DNA of 64,000 bases, from assembly GCA_022565595.1 (NCBI GenBank), contig JAIUML010000001.1, positions 248,001-312,000 on the forward strand, in the 5' to 3' direction. Position numbers and translations under genes: made by a program. This document shows positions 46,699-56,655 of the stretch, one piece after another. Source of the DNA: Saccharospirillum sp. GTDB lineage: Bacteria; Pseudomonadota; Gammaproteobacteria; Pseudomonadales; Natronospirillaceae. The number at the start of each line of letters is the position of its first letter. The stretch's first letter is position 1. The notes beneath the pieces are model-generated. The model ran no database searches, was not told where the DNA came from, and was given only the letters and a program-made list of their open reading frames with translations.

Positions 46699-47934
46699 AT
46701 GGGACGCGCCATTATCCTGGTACTGGATTCATTCGGCATCGGCGCCAGTGCAGACGCCGACCGCTTTGGCGACCAGGGTGCAAACACCCTGGGCCACATC
46801 GCCCAATGGTGTGCCGAAGGCAAGGCCGACAAAGGCCGCTCGGGCGTACTCCAACTCCCGAACCTGACTCGTATCGGCTTGATCAACGCCGCCACCGAAA
46901 GCTCGCAAGGCCAGGTTCCCATGGGCCTGACGGTGGATGACGCACCCAGGGGTGCTTACGGCTACGCCCGCGAATTATCGAGTGGCAAGGATACCCCCAG
47001 CGGTCACTGGGAAATTGCCGGTGTACCGGTGCTTTACGACTGGGGATACTTCTCTGAAAAAGAAAACTCCTTCCCGCAGCCATTATTGGACGCCCTGATC
47101 GAACGCTGCGAATTGCCCGGCGTCTTGGGCAACTGCCACGCCTCCGGCACCGACATTCTGACCCGACTCGGTGAAGAACACATGCGCACCGGCAAGCCCA
47201 TTGTTTATACCTCGGCCGACAGCGTCTTTCAGATCGCCTGCCACGAGGAAACCTTTGGCCTTGAGCGGCTCTATGAGATGTGTGCCGTAGCCCGTGAGTT
47301 GGTGAACGAATACAACATCGGACGCGTCATCGCTAGGCCCTTTATCGGCACCAGCCCAGAGGATTTCAAACGCACCGGCAACCGCAAGGACCTGGCCGTG
47401 CAACCCCCTAGCCCTACCGTGCTGCAAAAACTGACAGAGGCCGGCGGCGAAGTTATTTCCATTGGCAAAATTGCCGACATCTATGCCCATACCGGCATCA
47501 CGCAAAAGTACAAAGCGACGGGCCTGGATGAACTGATCGACATGACCCTGGAGCAGATGAAATCAGCACCCGAACGCAGCATCGTGTTCACCAACCTGGT
47601 CGACTTCGATTCCTCTTATGGCCACCGTCGTGACGTACCCGGCTACGCCGCCGCCCTGGAACAATTTGACCAGCGGCTGCCTGAAATAGAGGCTGCCATG
47701 CAACCGGATGATCTGCTGATCCTCACTGCCGACCACGGCTGCGACCCCACCTGGCCGGGTTCAGACCACACCCGCGAGCACATACCCGTGCTGGTCAGTG
47801 GCCCGAAGGTAAGAGAGGTGAACCTGGGTGAGCGGGAGACCTTTGCCGACATCGGACAGACATTGGCCGACTACTTTCAACTGGAGCCGATGGACTATGG
47901 CAGCAGTTTTCTGGCCGACCTGAAGGCTAATTGA
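46699..47934 (+). CDS. deoB: Phosphopentomutase
   Basis: A 411-residue alkaline-phosphatase-superfamily enzyme that interconverts (deoxy)ribose-1- and 5-phosphate, linking DeoA to DeoC. Metal-site motifs: [12 protein letters not shown] at the N-terminus, [15 protein letters not shown] with the phosphorylated Thr, [17 protein letters not shown] and [25 protein letters not shown] precedes the ATG at 46699. It is the last gene of deoCAB; unlike in E. coli, no deoD purine phosphorylase follows. Confidence 0.97.
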   Translation: MGRAIILVLDSFGIGASADADRFGDQGANTLGHIAQWCAEGKADKGRSGVLQLPNLTRIGLINAATESSQGQVPMGLTVDDAPRGAYGYARELSSGKDTPSGHWEIAGVPVLYDWGYFSEKENSFPQPLLDALIERCELPGVLGNCHASGTDILTRLGEEHMRTGKPIVYTSADSVFQIACHEETFGLERLYEMCAVARELVNEYNIGRVIARPFIGTSPEDFKRTGNRKDLAVQPPSPTVLQKLTEAGGEVISIGKIADIYAHTGITQKYKATGLDELIDMTLEQMKSAPERSIVFTNLVDFDSSYGHRRDVPGYAAALEQFDQRLPEIEAAMQPDDLLILTADHGCDPTWPGSDHTREHIPVLVSGPKVREVNLGERETFADIGQTLADYFQLEPMDYGSSFLADLKAN

Positions 47935-47941
47935 CCTGACG

Positions 47942-48274
47942 TTAATGCATCGCGGTACGGGAGAATACGTTGATCACCACCACGCCAGTGATGATCAACC
48001 CCATACCGATGATGCTGGCCAGATCCAGCTTTTGACCAAATATCAACCAGCCGATTAAAGCGATCAAAACAATGCCCAGCCCTGCCCAAATGGCATAAGC
48101 GATGCCGACTGGAATGGTCTTGAGCGTTAAAGATAAAAAGTAAAAGGCAACGGCATAGCCAATAAGCACCCAAACACTGGGCCACAACCGGGTAAAGCCT
48201 TCGCTGGCTTTCAGGTTGGACGTTGCAAACACTTCGGCGCCGATCGCGACCAATAAAAATAACCAATTCTTCAT
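47942..48274 (-). CDS. SMR-family multidrug exporter (EmrE/QacE-like)
   Basis: A 110-residue, 4-TM protein with the essential Glu14 ([25 protein letters not shown]) and the helix 3-4 pattern [28 protein letters not shown]. This fits the cation-exporting EmrE/QacE branch. It functions as an antiparallel dimer exchanging protons for quaternary or aromatic cations. It is probably the third gene of a small minus-strand operon with the monooxygenase and acetyltransferase genes upstream (gaps of 24 and 14 bases). Confidence 0.92.
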   Translation of the reverse strand: MKNWLFLLVAIGAEVFATSNLKASEGFTRLWPSVWVLIGYAVAFYFLSLTLKTIPVGIAYAIWAGLGIVLIALIGWLIFGQKLDLASIIGMGLIITGVVVINVFSRTAMH

Positions 48275-48298
48275 CTAAACTCTGCTCAGTAAAAATAG

Positions 48299-48622
48299 CT
48301 AAAAAACCAGACCATAGTCTCGTTCAACCTTTGCCACCCGAACACGAAAATCCGAATACCATTGCTGACGCCCCAAACGCTGTGCTTCCAGATGCTCAGC
48401 ATTCTGTTTCCAGGTTCTAATCGCTTCCAGGCTTTCCCAGTAGGATACCGTAATACCCAATTGATTTCTGGCGGATTCGATTCCCAGAAAGCCCGACTGA
48501 CTGGCAGCCAGTTCAACCATACGCATGGCCATTTGATCATAGCCCTGAGCATCGTCTCTCAATTGGCTGCTGAATATCACAGCGTAATAAGGCGGCTCTG
48601 GAGTTGTTGCAAGATGTGACAT
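48299..48622 (-). CDS. Antibiotic biosynthesis monooxygenase (ABM) domain protein
   Basis: A 107-residue dimeric alpha/beta-barrel (ferredoxin-like) protein: YYAVIFSSQLRDDAQGYDQMAMRMVELAASQSGFLGIESAR, then VSYWESLEAIRTWKQNAEH and RQQWYSDFRVRVAKVERDYG. Such YdhR/ABM-like proteins include quinone-modifying monooxygenases and haem-related proteins; the substrate is unknown. The ATG at 48622 has GGAG 6 bases upstream. Confidence 0.87.
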   Translation of the reverse strand: MSHLATTPEPPYYAVIFSSQLRDDAQGYDQMAMRMVELAASQSGFLGIESARNQLGITVSYWESLEAIRTWKQNAEHLEAQRLGRQQWYSDFRVRVAKVERDYGLVF

Positions 48623-48636
48623 GGGTTGCTCCACTC

Positions 48637-49182
48637 TTAAAACTCGGACTTCAATTCATATAACACATGCGGCCTCAGTACATGACCTTCGTCGACAGCT
48701 GGGTGCTCAAAGTTGGTTGTGTGGCGCATCCCCAGGCGTTTCATTACGGCCATGGATGGCGTATTCAACTCGGCGGTAAAGGACACCACTTCTGATAGCG
48801 CGAGTCTTTCAAAGGCACATTGCAGAACGCTTCGGGCAGCCTCGGTAGCATAGCCTTTACCCCAGTGTACCTCTGCCAGTCGCCAACCAATTTCTGTGCC
48901 TGGTGCGAAGGGCAGGATCTCTGGTACAGCGTTCAGCCCCACGAACCCGATAAAGGGAGCACCCTGCTTGACCTCTACTGCCCACAACCCCCAGCCGCGT
49001 TCTGCCATCAGGTTACGAATACGAGTCGCCATGGCATCGCTTTCTGTACGATCCAGTACTTTCGGGAAGTAACGCATGACTTCCGGATCAGCATTCAAGG
49101 CAGCAAAGGGCTCGAGGTCGGAATCTCGCCAGGGGCGAAGCTTCAGACGCTCCGTTTCCAGCGTTATTTCATTGATGGTCAT
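48637..49182 (-). CDS. GNAT N-acetyltransferase (RimJ/RimL-like)
   Basis: 181 residues. TERLKLRPWRDSDLEPFAALNADPEVMRYFP is the typical RimJ-like N-terminus. The acetyl-CoA pyrophosphate loop is HWGKGYATEAARSVL (about 109-123) and the C-terminal part has the N-x-x-S motif (ELNTPSMAVMKRLGM). The acceptor is unknown (a protein N-terminus or a small amine). It is the first gene of the minus-strand trio ending in the SMR exporter. Confidence 0.9.
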   Translation of the reverse strand: MTINEITLETERLKLRPWRDSDLEPFAALNADPEVMRYFPKVLDRTESDAMATRIRNLMAERGWGLWAVEVKQGAPFIGFVGLNAVPEILPFAPGTEIGWRLAEVHWGKGYATEAARSVLQCAFERLALSEVVSFTAELNTPSMAVMKRLGMRHTTNFEHPAVDEGHVLRPHVLYELKSEF

Positions 49183-49261
49183 TTTAGAATTTGCTCAGTA
49201 ATGTGCAGTGCATTAATACCATACCCCTTTACGGAACAGACAAGTAACCTGATTCCTGAAA

Positions 49262-49643
49262 ACTCTGTCACATTTTGGGACAGCATTTCATTTGTACCTC
49301 GCAACGATTCCGATACGAATGTCTTCTCGAATGCCATCGAGTCAGGATGGATCGCGACGGCTCAAGCCGGGCCGAACTCTGGCCAACTGAAGGCGCAGTT
49401 GCGCCAGCCTGGTCACCTGATGGCACTCGTATTGCATACCAACTGGACAATGCCATTTGGGTCAGAGATTTGACAGGTGGGAGTGCCCAACAAATAATTG
49501 CGGGGTCAAACCCGAGTTGGTCTCCCGATGGGCAATGGCTGGTTTATGATAACGATGGAATGATCTATCGCCTTTCAATGACGGATGTATCCGCTGAGCC
49601 ACTGCCTGTAACGGAGGGAAGTCAGCCAGACTGGTCGAACTGA
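49262..49643 (+). pseudogene. Decayed TolB-like beta-propeller fragment (frameshifted)
   Basis: From about 49340 the plus strand encodes propeller-type repeats: RMDRDGSSRAELW...PAWSPDGTRIAYQL, SNPSWSPDGQWLVYDNDG and a terminal GSQPDWSN. Upstream, a matching blade piece (DSISFVPRNDSDTNVFS, 49277-49327) lies in another frame, implying a frameshift near 49330-49345. No signal peptide, start or Shine-Dalgarno precedes it, and only about three blades remain. It is probably the 3' end of a degraded TolB/WD40-like gene. Confidence 0.5.
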
Positions 49644-49894
49644 AGACGTGCAAAAGATTGACGCCGTCTTTCATGTTCATTGGCGGCTTGTCATGACCGT
49701 TGGTATTTAGACGAATCGTCTCGAATAGCAGGATCGAGTGTCGCTTGTGCCCCTGACAACTCAGGCACAAAGGATGGCTTTATCAGTGTAGTAGCACACC
49801 TATTCGTTTCGTGTCCTGTATTGGAAGCCCCATGCGCCTTTGAAGCGCAGGGTTAGATTCCAATGCTTTCGGGAATTTCTGTTCGGAGAATGCA

Positions 49895-50635
49895 GTGCGA
49901 ACGGTCACGAATATACGAACTTCGAGGTGGGCGCTGGTTATAGCCGCCCTGATATCAATATCATTCCCATTGTCTGCCAATGACGGTGAAGACGGGTATA
50001 AGCTACTTAAGCTGGACGGCTACAAGGTCAAATGGGGTGAGCAAACCCTGGGGGTGGGAGCGAGCATCAGCTACGCTTTCGCTGACGAGGCGATGCACTT
50101 CGCTGATGCACGCAATTGTCGTGATCTGGCGCCAATGACAGCTCTTGCCGAACAGGACATTCCCATGGAGACGCTGGAACGCGAGACCGCTGAGGCGTTT
50201 CGGGTTTGGGAGCGTGCGGCTGATCTGTCATTCCATCAGGTGGACGACCCTCGCAATGCCAACATCGTTCTCGGTGTTCAAGCTGTACCGCGCGGACGGG
50301 CATTCGCCAATGTAACCTACGCCCCCGGCTCGGCAGAGGGTGTGCGCGCCATTGATCAGTCACTGGTGTGCCTGAATCCCGAACAGAAGTGGAAGGTCGG
50401 ATTTAATGGCGATAAGGATGTCTACGACCTACGCTACACCATGATTCATGAGATTGGTCACGCCATCGGTCTGGACCACCCCGGACCAGCAGGGCAGTTG
50501 ATGGGGTATCGCTATACCGAGTCCTTCTCCGAACTGCAACCTGGCGATCTACGCGGCGCCCGAATACTGTACGGTCATGGCGCCGATGGCAGTGGTTTGG
50601 CCAGTCGCTCGGATATTCAAACCCGCACTCAGTAA
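49895..50635 (+). CDS. Exported matrixin-like (M10A) zinc metalloprotease
   Basis: 246 residues with signal peptide (about 1-28, ending PLSA). The zincin motif H185-EIGHAIGLD-H195 (HExxHxxGxxH) and the Met-turn LM203GY make a metzincin active site. RVWERAADLSFHQVDD and DLRGARILYG are matrixin-like flanks. No cysteine-switch propeptide is obvious; two cysteines (C75, C159) could form a disulfide. Start is GTG 49895 with GGAG 6 bases upstream. A secreted or periplasmic protease is inferred; target unknown. Confidence 0.88.
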   Translation: MRTVTNIRTSRWALVIAALISISFPLSANDGEDGYKLLKLDGYKVKWGEQTLGVGASISYAFADEAMHFADARNCRDLAPMTALAEQDIPMETLERETAEAFRVWERAADLSFHQVDDPRNANIVLGVQAVPRGRAFANVTYAPGSAEGVRAIDQSLVCLNPEQKWKVGFNGDKDVYDLRYTMIHEIGHAIGLDHPGPAGQLMGYRYTESFSELQPGDLRGARILYGHGADGSGLASRSDIQTRTQ

Positions 50636-50758
50636 CGAGTCCATCAAGGCATCAACCTGGGTAAGGCCCCAAAGAGGGCCCAACTTAAATTCCAACCATC
50701 TTGTCATTTAGCGCACAGTCAGTGACACTCCATGATCTATCACATGGAGGACTTTTCT

Positions 50759-52033
50759 ATGAAGCGCGAAACCATTGCATTGCACCACGGCTATGAGGCC
50801 GACAACCAGCATGCCGTTGCTGTACCCATTCATCAAACCACGTCTTTTTCATTCGACAACGCCCAACACGGCGCCGACCTGTTTGACCTGAAAGTCACCG
50901 GCAATATCTACTCTCGCATCATGAACCCGACCTGCAGTGTTCTGGAAGAGCGCATGGCCGCTCTGGAGGGCGGCATTGGCGCTCTGGCCGTGGCTTCCGG
51001 CATGGCCGCCATCACCTATTCCATCCAGACCATTGCCGAATCCGGCGACAACATCATCTCCATCAGCGAACTCTATGGTGGTACCTACAACCTGTTCGCA
51101 CACACCCTGCCGCGCCAGGGCATCGAAACCCGTTTTGCGGACAAGGACGATTTTGACGGCATCGCCGGCCTGATCGACGAAAAAACCAAAGCGCTCTACT
51201 GCGAATCCGTCGGCAACCCCTCTGGCAGTGTGGTCGACATCAAGCGCCTGGCCGACATCGCTCACGCTGCTGGCATCCCGCTGATTGTCGACAACACCGT
51301 TCCTACCCCTTTTCTGTGGCGGCCCATTGAACAGGGTGCCGACATCGTCGTGCATTCGGCCACCAAATACATCGGCGGCCATGGTACCACTGTGGGTGGC
51401 GTGATCATCGATTCCGGCAAGTTCCCCTGGGCTGACCACCCGAAACGCTTTGCCCTGCTGAACGAACCCGATGTCTCTTACCACGGTGTCAGCTATACCC
51501 GGGACGTCGGCGAAGCCGCCTTTATCGCTCGTGCCCGCGTCGTGCCATTGCGCAACATGGGTGCTGCGCTGTCTGCACAGGCCGCCTGGAACTTGCTGCA
51601 AGGGCTGGAAACTCTGGCGTTACGCGTTGAACGCGTCTGCGAAAACACTCAGAAAGTGGCCGAGCACCTCAAGCAACACCCTCTGGTTACCTGGGTAAAC
51701 TACGCTGGCTTGAGCGACCACAAGGATCACAGCCTGGCCCAGGAATACATGGGTGGCAAGGCTTCCGGTATTCTGAGCTTTGGCATCAAGGGAGGCCGCG
51801 AGGCCGGAGCCCGTTTTTACGATGCACTGGCGCTGATCCTGCGCCTGGTGAACATTGGCGACGCCAAAAGCTGTGCCGCCATACCCGCTTCCACCACTCA
51901 CCGCCAGTTGAACGACGAAGAGTTGAAAGCGGCCGGGGTGAGCGCCGACATGGTTCGTTTGTCGATCGGCATCGAGCATATTGATGACCTGATTGCAGAC
52001 ATTGACCAGGCGCTGGAAAAATCAGCCGGTTAA
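50759..52033 (+). CDS. metY: O-acetylhomoserine sulfhydrylase / aminocarboxypropyltransferase
   Basis: A 424-residue Cys/Met-metabolism PLP enzyme that makes homocysteine from O-acetylhomoserine and sulfide. Motifs: [49 protein letters not shown], the Schiff-base Lys in [17 protein letters not shown], and [13 protein letters not shown] near the C-terminus. The long 200-260 insertion and [19 protein letters not shown] indicate MetY rather than MetB/MetZ. GGAGG lies 8 bases before the ATG at 50759. Monocistronic; no SAM riboswitch was recognised upstream. Confidence 0.94.
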   Translation: MKRETIALHHGYEADNQHAVAVPIHQTTSFSFDNAQHGADLFDLKVTGNIYSRIMNPTCSVLEERMAALEGGIGALAVASGMAAITYSIQTIAESGDNIISISELYGGTYNLFAHTLPRQGIETRFADKDDFDGIAGLIDEKTKALYCESVGNPSGSVVDIKRLADIAHAAGIPLIVDNTVPTPFLWRPIEQGADIVVHSATKYIGGHGTTVGGVIIDSGKFPWADHPKRFALLNEPDVSYHGVSYTRDVGEAAFIARARVVPLRNMGAALSAQAAWNLLQGLETLALRVERVCENTQKVAEHLKQHPLVTWVNYAGLSDHKDHSLAQEYMGGKASGILSFGIKGGREAGARFYDALALILRLVNIGDAKSCAAIPASTTHRQLNDEELKAAGVSADMVRLSIGIEHIDDLIADIDQALEKSAG

Positions 52034-52051
52034 CGCTTGTTAACTGAACGA

Positions 52052-52080
52052 CTCAGGGCGATGCATATGCTTGCCCTGAG
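52052..52080. terminator. Hairpin after metY
   Basis: The perfect 8-bp stem CTCAGGGC / GCCCTGAG (52052-52059, 52073-52080) begins 19 bases past the metY stop. It has no T-tract, so it is either a weak or Rho-assisted terminator or an mRNA 3'-end stabiliser. Confidence 0.4.
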
Positions 52081-52192
52081 TGTAACTGGCAAACGGTGAT
52101 TCGGAGCAAGTACTATTTACCCACCCGCCTAAAGGCTCCAGTTGAACAACATAGAACGAAAATCAGCGCAGATGAGACTGTAATACCCACAA

Positions 52193-54013
52193 CTAGTTTG
52201 AATACTTGATCATGTTACGCCCCGAATGCTTGCTTTCATACAAGGCTGAGTCCGCACTGGCGTAAAGCGATTCCGGGTCGACATCCATTCCTGGTTTTAT
52301 AAAGACCACGCCGATCGAAACGGTCAAATTTCCCTGCTCGGCATGGGGGTAAGGAATAGCAGCCTGAGCAAGCGATTGTTGGAAATGCTGAAGTACCCCT
52401 GGGAGTTCATCCAACGCCTTCAGTTGCAATAACAACCCGAACTCCTCGCCTCCCATCCGATAAAGTGTATCTGTGCTTCTTTGAAAAGAGGATCTCATGA
52501 CTTCGGAAAATATCTTCAATACCTCGTCGCCCCTTGGATGCCCCCATTCGTCATTGATTCGCTTGAAGTAATCCAGATCTATAAGAACCAGTGCCATAGG
52601 AAGCCCAAGGCGACTGACCTTGTGTTGTGATTCAGCAAGTGCTTTGAAAAAAGCACGGCGATTACGTAACCCGGTCAGTTCATCTGTGATCGATTCCTCT
52701 TTTAACTGATCGTTGACTGCCTGTAGAGCTCGGGTTTTCTCTTCGACAGTGCGTTGCAGTGTGTCTATATGCGTACGCTCTTGCGCCAAAATAAAGGCCT
52801 GATCGTCGGCTTGTTGTCGTTTTAGCTGGTTGATTCTGTCTGCCAGTGCCAGTGCCAGCACAAATACTTGAATCACAGAACCTATGTTCATGGCGTGCTC
52901 GGTTAACCAGCTTGAAGGTACCAGCCCATAGACTCGGCCATAAAAAACGAATGCTGAAACAACCAGGAAACACCAACCAACGAAGAAGATAATCGCACTT
53001 CGGTACTTATTGATGGCAAGCCAACCAGCTGCCAACATCAACAGCAACATGACCAGCATACCTTGAGGGATAAGAACCCCTACCGCCAGGGCGAAGAAAC
53101 CCAGAAGGCCCAATGCAATTGGAACAACAAAGCTAAACGCCAATAATAACAAGGGTCGATAAAAAGCCGGTGCTAGTATCTTGATTTTCAGAAATTCGAT
53201 ACTGAAGAAAACCAGCATGGCATAGACCGCGCTGGAAGAAATAACGATCGATTCGTTAATCCACCATGGATTGGCCCGGAATGGCCCCATCGCCATATAG
53301 CCCTGAAATGACAGCGACCAAAGCAGGAAAAAGGCGAGATATAAACTGTAGTTTCGAAACGCACGCTCCTTGATCTGCAACCAGACAATCAGATTGTACA
53401 AAAACATGGCTCCCAGAACCCCGAAATAGAGCCCAAAGCCCAGGTTCTCGAGTGTCTGGTAACGGAAGAAGGCTGGGGCAGATTCCAATCGAAAGGGCAG
53501 GACATCAAAAAAGCCATCATGCCCTTCCAGACGGGCATAGACTGTTCCACTCTGGCCTGCATCGAGGCTTAATGGAAACGCAAAACCACGGTAAAACAGA
53601 GGCCTTGAATCAAATGCATATCGATCACCTGTACGCCAGGATTCAACTGGGTGATCCGGCCGCAACCAGTAAACGTCCAGGAAACTCAGTAACGGCTGAG
53701 CCAGGACGAAAACCCAATTAACACTGTGGTCTTCCGGGCTATCCAATGCCAACTTGACCCACCAGACAGACTCGCTGAAACCGGGATTAAGAGTGGCATC
53801 CCCAATTTTCTGCCAAGCGGAAGCTGGCTGCTGTTGTATTCGCTGTAGATCCAACTCACCGGTAGGATCTTCAAGGAAACGTAGTTGCTCCATGAAGTGC
53901 TGAGCTTTAAAAGACACGTCTTCTGTTTTGTCAGCATGAACGACCGGTACCCAGTAAAGAAGGAAGACAGTGATCACAGCCCATCGAAAGATCCAGAACA
54001 TAACAGCTACCAT
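52193..54013 (-). CDS. Membrane diguanylate cyclase with 7TMR-DISM sensory module
   Basis: 606 residues. Signal peptide (about 5-25), periplasmic 7TMR-DISMED2 beta domain (about 35-180, WWVKLALDSPEDHSVNWVFVL), seven-helix 7TM-DISM block (about 195-400), short coiled coil, then GGDEF domain (about 445-600). The active-site motif is GGEEF with an RSTD inhibitory site five residues before it, so an active, product-inhibited diguanylate cyclase is expected. The phrase DELTGLRNRRAFF opens the domain. The stimulus is unknown; DISM domains bind small extracellular ligands, often carbohydrates. Start could be ATG 54013 or 12 bases further in. Confidence 0.94.
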   Translation of the reverse strand: MVAVMFWIFRWAVITVFLLYWVPVVHADKTEDVSFKAQHFMEQLRFLEDPTGELDLQRIQQQPASAWQKIGDATLNPGFSESVWWVKLALDSPEDHSVNWVFVLAQPLLSFLDVYWLRPDHPVESWRTGDRYAFDSRPLFYRGFAFPLSLDAGQSGTVYARLEGHDGFFDVLPFRLESAPAFFRYQTLENLGFGLYFGVLGAMFLYNLIVWLQIKERAFRNYSLYLAFFLLWSLSFQGYMAMGPFRANPWWINESIVISSSAVYAMLVFFSIEFLKIKILAPAFYRPLLLLAFSFVVPIALGLLGFFALAVGVLIPQGMLVMLLLMLAAGWLAINKYRSAIIFFVGWCFLVVSAFVFYGRVYGLVPSSWLTEHAMNIGSVIQVFVLALALADRINQLKRQQADDQAFILAQERTHIDTLQRTVEEKTRALQAVNDQLKEESITDELTGLRNRRAFFKALAESQHKVSRLGLPMALVLIDLDYFKRINDEWGHPRGDEVLKIFSEVMRSSFQRSTDTLYRMGGEEFGLLLQLKALDELPGVLQHFQQSLAQAAIPYPHAEQGNLTVSIGVVFIKPGMDVDPESLYASADSALYESKHSGRNMIKYSN

Positions 54014-54182
54014 GAATCAAAGGGGTAGAAAAAAGCAAACAGCACCCGCTCTGAGAATAGCACAAAGATGGCTGACGCTGATATTCGGCAAAGCTTAATT
54101 CCTCATCTTAGCCTGATGCCGAAGTACTTCGCCTTATTGTATAGTGAACTTACAATGGCAGTACCCAAAAGCATGAAGACAC

Positions 54183-54623
54183 TCAAGTTTCCTTGACCAT
54201 CACATTCGCCAGAACCTGCTTTCCATCATAGGTTGCCACATATTCTTCAGTAACCCTGAAGCCATGCTTCTGGTAAATGGACTTCGCTGCTCTATTGCTC
54301 TTTGCCACATGAAGAGTCGCAGGAGTCTCTGCCTGCGTAATCAGATGATCAAGCAATTTCTTGCCTACCCCTTTACCGCGAAATGAAGGGTGAACAAATA
54401 ACGCTCGAATCTCATTACCAAAGACAGCACCGTAACCCAGAATTTCTCCGTCTTCATACACATACAGTGTCGATTCCATCGTCTCCTTCAGTCGTTTCTC
54501 GTCTCTCTCAAGCGGCAAAAGCTCGAATGGCCCCTCTTCGAAGACCAGTTCATCCAGTTTTGACGAATCGTATATTTCTGCAATCGATGGGAAGTCGTCG
54601 TCCCGATACGCTCGGATATACAT
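54183..54623 (-). CDS. GNAT N-acetyltransferase
   Basis: 146 residues. MYIRAYRDDDFPSIAEIYDSSKLDEL start, acetyl-CoA loop IRALFVHPSFRGKGVGKKLLDHLI and the C-terminal AKSNRAAKSIYQKHGFRVTEEY (tyrosine general acid in IYQKHGF). The full GNAT core is present. Acceptor unknown; such stand-alone members often modify polyamines, antibiotics or protein N-termini. No operon partner within 100 bases. Confidence 0.88.
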   Translation of the reverse strand: MYIRAYRDDDFPSIAEIYDSSKLDELVFEEGPFELLPLERDEKRLKETMESTLYVYEDGEILGYGAVFGNEIRALFVHPSFRGKGVGKKLLDHLITQAETPATLHVAKSNRAAKSIYQKHGFRVTEEYVATYDGKQVLANVMVKET

Positions 54624-54728
54624 ATGAGTAAATACCTTTGTCCCTGTCGAATGTGCTTTTAAATTCGCGTCATCCCGCTACAGTGACCAGTATGATTGCC
54701 AACTAGAAGCGAAGCCTGAACAAACCCA

Positions 54729-55358
54729 TCAATACTCATTAAACCCTTTCCCATCAAATATCTTGTCACGGCATTTTTCAACTCGCGCTGCTCGGGTTTT
54801 AGCCTGCTTGGCGCCACCAATATGCAGGAAATAGCTACGTTGCCTACCTGGTGTCAACGTATTAAAGGCTTCTTTCAGGTCTTCATCCTGATCCATGGCC
54901 TGGCGCAACTCGAATGGTACTTCGTAGTCATCGTGCTTTTTGAGCTTTACTCGTACACCCGCTTTGTGCAGTTCAATCGCTTCGAGTATATAGGCCTTGA
55001 GTACTGGTGCCAGTTCAACCACTCGTTTAGCGTCGGTAAAACGGATAACCCGGCCCGATTGAGTGTTTTCACCGGGAGCGACAAGCAGTTTCTCTTTATC
55101 TTCCAGCAGTGCGCCTTTCATGAAACTCAGCACAAAATTGGTTTTGAATGTCCCGATCATGACGACGTTCTGGTCTTTAAAGGTATAGCACGGTGAGCCC
55201 CACTTTCGGTCTTCAACCAGGTGGGTTTCCAACACAACCTTTCGTAACTCCACCAGGCCTTCTCGCCAGGTGTTGACCTTGCACTCAGGTGTTCCCACCT
55301 TGTCACAACGGCCGCAGCCTTCGGCAAGGTATTCATCTACAGCGGGGTTTCCTTTCAT
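54729..55358 (-). CDS. DUF1801 / YdeI-like protein
   Basis: 209 residues. The central DUF1801 domain reads LRKVVLETHLVEDRKWGSPCYTFKDQNVVMIGTFKTNFVLSFMKGALL. The C-terminal YdeI-like block is YEVPFELRQAMDQDEDLKEAFNTLTPGRQRSYFLHIGGAKQAKTRAARVEKC. The N-terminus adds a Cys cluster (C15, C18, C26) that could bind metal. E. coli YdeI-type proteins are associated with stress or bacteriocin tolerance, but no activity is established. AGAGGTG lies upstream of the ATG. Confidence 0.85.
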   Translation of the reverse strand: MKGNPAVDEYLAEGCGRCDKVGTPECKVNTWREGLVELRKVVLETHLVEDRKWGSPCYTFKDQNVVMIGTFKTNFVLSFMKGALLEDKEKLLVAPGENTQSGRVIRFTDAKRVVELAPVLKAYILEAIELHKAGVRVKLKKHDDYEVPFELRQAMDQDEDLKEAFNTLTPGRQRSYFLHIGGAKQAKTRAARVEKCRDKIFDGKGFNEY

Positions 55359-55465
55359 ATTTTGGCACCTCTAAACAAAACGGAAACTGGCAAGCATTGA
55401 CCCTGCCTTAAAGGGTGCGCAAGAACCGCTGAAACAAACGAGGGTTTTGAACACGGCATGCCCAC

Positions 55466-55915
55466 TCACACGGTAACAGGCGCAGGAAAGCGCTGTTTGA
55501 ACGTAAACGCTTCGGCACTCGGCCCATGTTCCCGCAACAGAGCCAGTTTTTCACCCGCCTCTTCCAGTGTCGGCCGATGCGCTTCTGGCACCCACCACAG
55601 CACCATATGCGCTGCACCCATGGTGTGAAACCATTCTCGCTTGCGGCGCAGTACTTCCGTATGGGCGGAGCGGTATACATAGCTATGCAAGGCAGCAAAG
55701 TCGCTCCAGACCGACATGTTCACAATATACTCGGGCCCGAAGAAGTCGATATCTGTCGCATTCCCTTCTTCGGTCTGAAGGCGCCATACAAAGCCGGGTG
55801 AGCTTTCTGCCAAAGCGTTGATCCGATCCAGATTGGCGACGAAGTCAGCCAACTGCGGCGTATCCAATGGCGCCAACAGGTGCGCAATGTTCAATTGGGC
55901 GAGTTGAAAATCCAT
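55466..55915 (-). CDS. DUF3291 domain protein (ABM-like fold)
   Basis: 149 residues: FQLAQLNIAHLLAPLDTPQLADFVANLDRINALAESSPGFVWRLQ, VNMSVWSDFAALHSYVYRSAHTEVLRRKREWF and VLWWVPEAHRPTLEEAGEKLALL are characteristic of DUF3291, a family predicted to adopt the dimeric ferredoxin-like ABM fold. Function unknown. The ATG at 55915 is 8 bases after AGGGG, better placed than the one 9 bases upstream. Confidence 0.88.
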   Translation of the reverse strand: MDFQLAQLNIAHLLAPLDTPQLADFVANLDRINALAESSPGFVWRLQTEEGNATDIDFFGPEYIVNMSVWSDFAALHSYVYRSAHTEVLRRKREWFHTMGAAHMVLWWVPEAHRPTLEEAGEKLALLREHGPSAEAFTFKQRFPAPVTV

Positions 55916-56008
55916 GCGATGCATCCCCTGGTTAACTTGCTACTGGCCTGACAGCTACTGGAGTTTTTCAGCCTTGCGCAGCTGATTGCCCCTTAGGCAG
56001 GGGCCAGC

Positions 56009-56446
56009 TTAGCCTAATTTGGCCACAATTCCGGCCAAAACGGTTTTCTCCTGGCTATCCAATGCCGAGAACACGCCTTCTGCAGCGATCGCAAAGCTCG
56101 CATCGGATTCCGTGAATATTCGTTCACCCGCTTCAGTCAAGACCACCAGGCTTACACGTGCATCACGGGGAGCCTCCTCCTTTGCCACCAGCCCGATTTT
56201 TTCCATAGGGTTCAATAAGCGGGTAACACCAGAAGCACTCAGCCCTACTTTATCCGCCAGATCAATGCGCCTCAACTTCCGACCCGAAGATTGATAAAGA
56301 TAACGCAGTACGAGGTACTCAGAGAACCCGATTCCATGCCCCGATAAGGGCCATACCAGATGTTTCTGAACCTTACCGATGGTCTGGTTGAGTTGGATGA
56401 GGAGGTCTGTATCGGTATTCACCTGGGGTTTTCCTTGCATATTCAT
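56009..56446 (-). CDS. MarR-family transcriptional regulator
   Basis: 145 residues. Winged HTH (about 55-115): LRRIDLADKVGLSASGVTRLLNPMEKIGLVAKEEAPRDARVSLVVLTEAGERIF. The conserved DxR of the wing is present (DAR). A 12-bp palindrome 29 bases upstream is a likely autoregulatory operator. It may control itself and the DUF3291 gene downstream (94-base gap). Confidence 0.92.
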   Translation of the reverse strand: MNMQGKPQVNTDTDLLIQLNQTIGKVQKHLVWPLSGHGIGFSEYLVLRYLYQSSGRKLRRIDLADKVGLSASGVTRLLNPMEKIGLVAKEEAPRDARVSLVVLTEAGERIFTESDASFAIAAEGVFSALDSQEKTVLAGIVAKLG

Positions 56447-56474
56447 TGAGTACGCAAGCTTACACCCGATATAT

Positions 56475-56486
56475 TTGATTAATCAA
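56475..56486. promoter_or_regulatory. Candidate MarR operator
   Basis: The perfect palindrome TTGATTAATCAA, followed by a half-similar GCATTAATCATGG, lies upstream of the MarR start codon. MarR proteins commonly bind such TTGN6CAA-type sites in their own promoter. Confidence 0.6.
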
Positions 56487-56655
56487 GCATTAATCATGGA
56501 TCATTGAAGTAATCTGAGCGAATTTGGACATTCTCACGCCCGAAGACCGTAGTCTGAAATGTACTTTCTGTTTGAATCCGGGGCGTTAATTTTGTCCACT
56601 GGGCAGACGTCGACCCGACCTGCTCGACAGGAAGACGAGAGGTGTTAGAGAACAC

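Noticed and set aside
50636-50758. SAM riboswitch upstream of metY
   Set aside because: The 123-base leader lacks any recognisable SAM-I, SAM-II or SAM-IV pattern.
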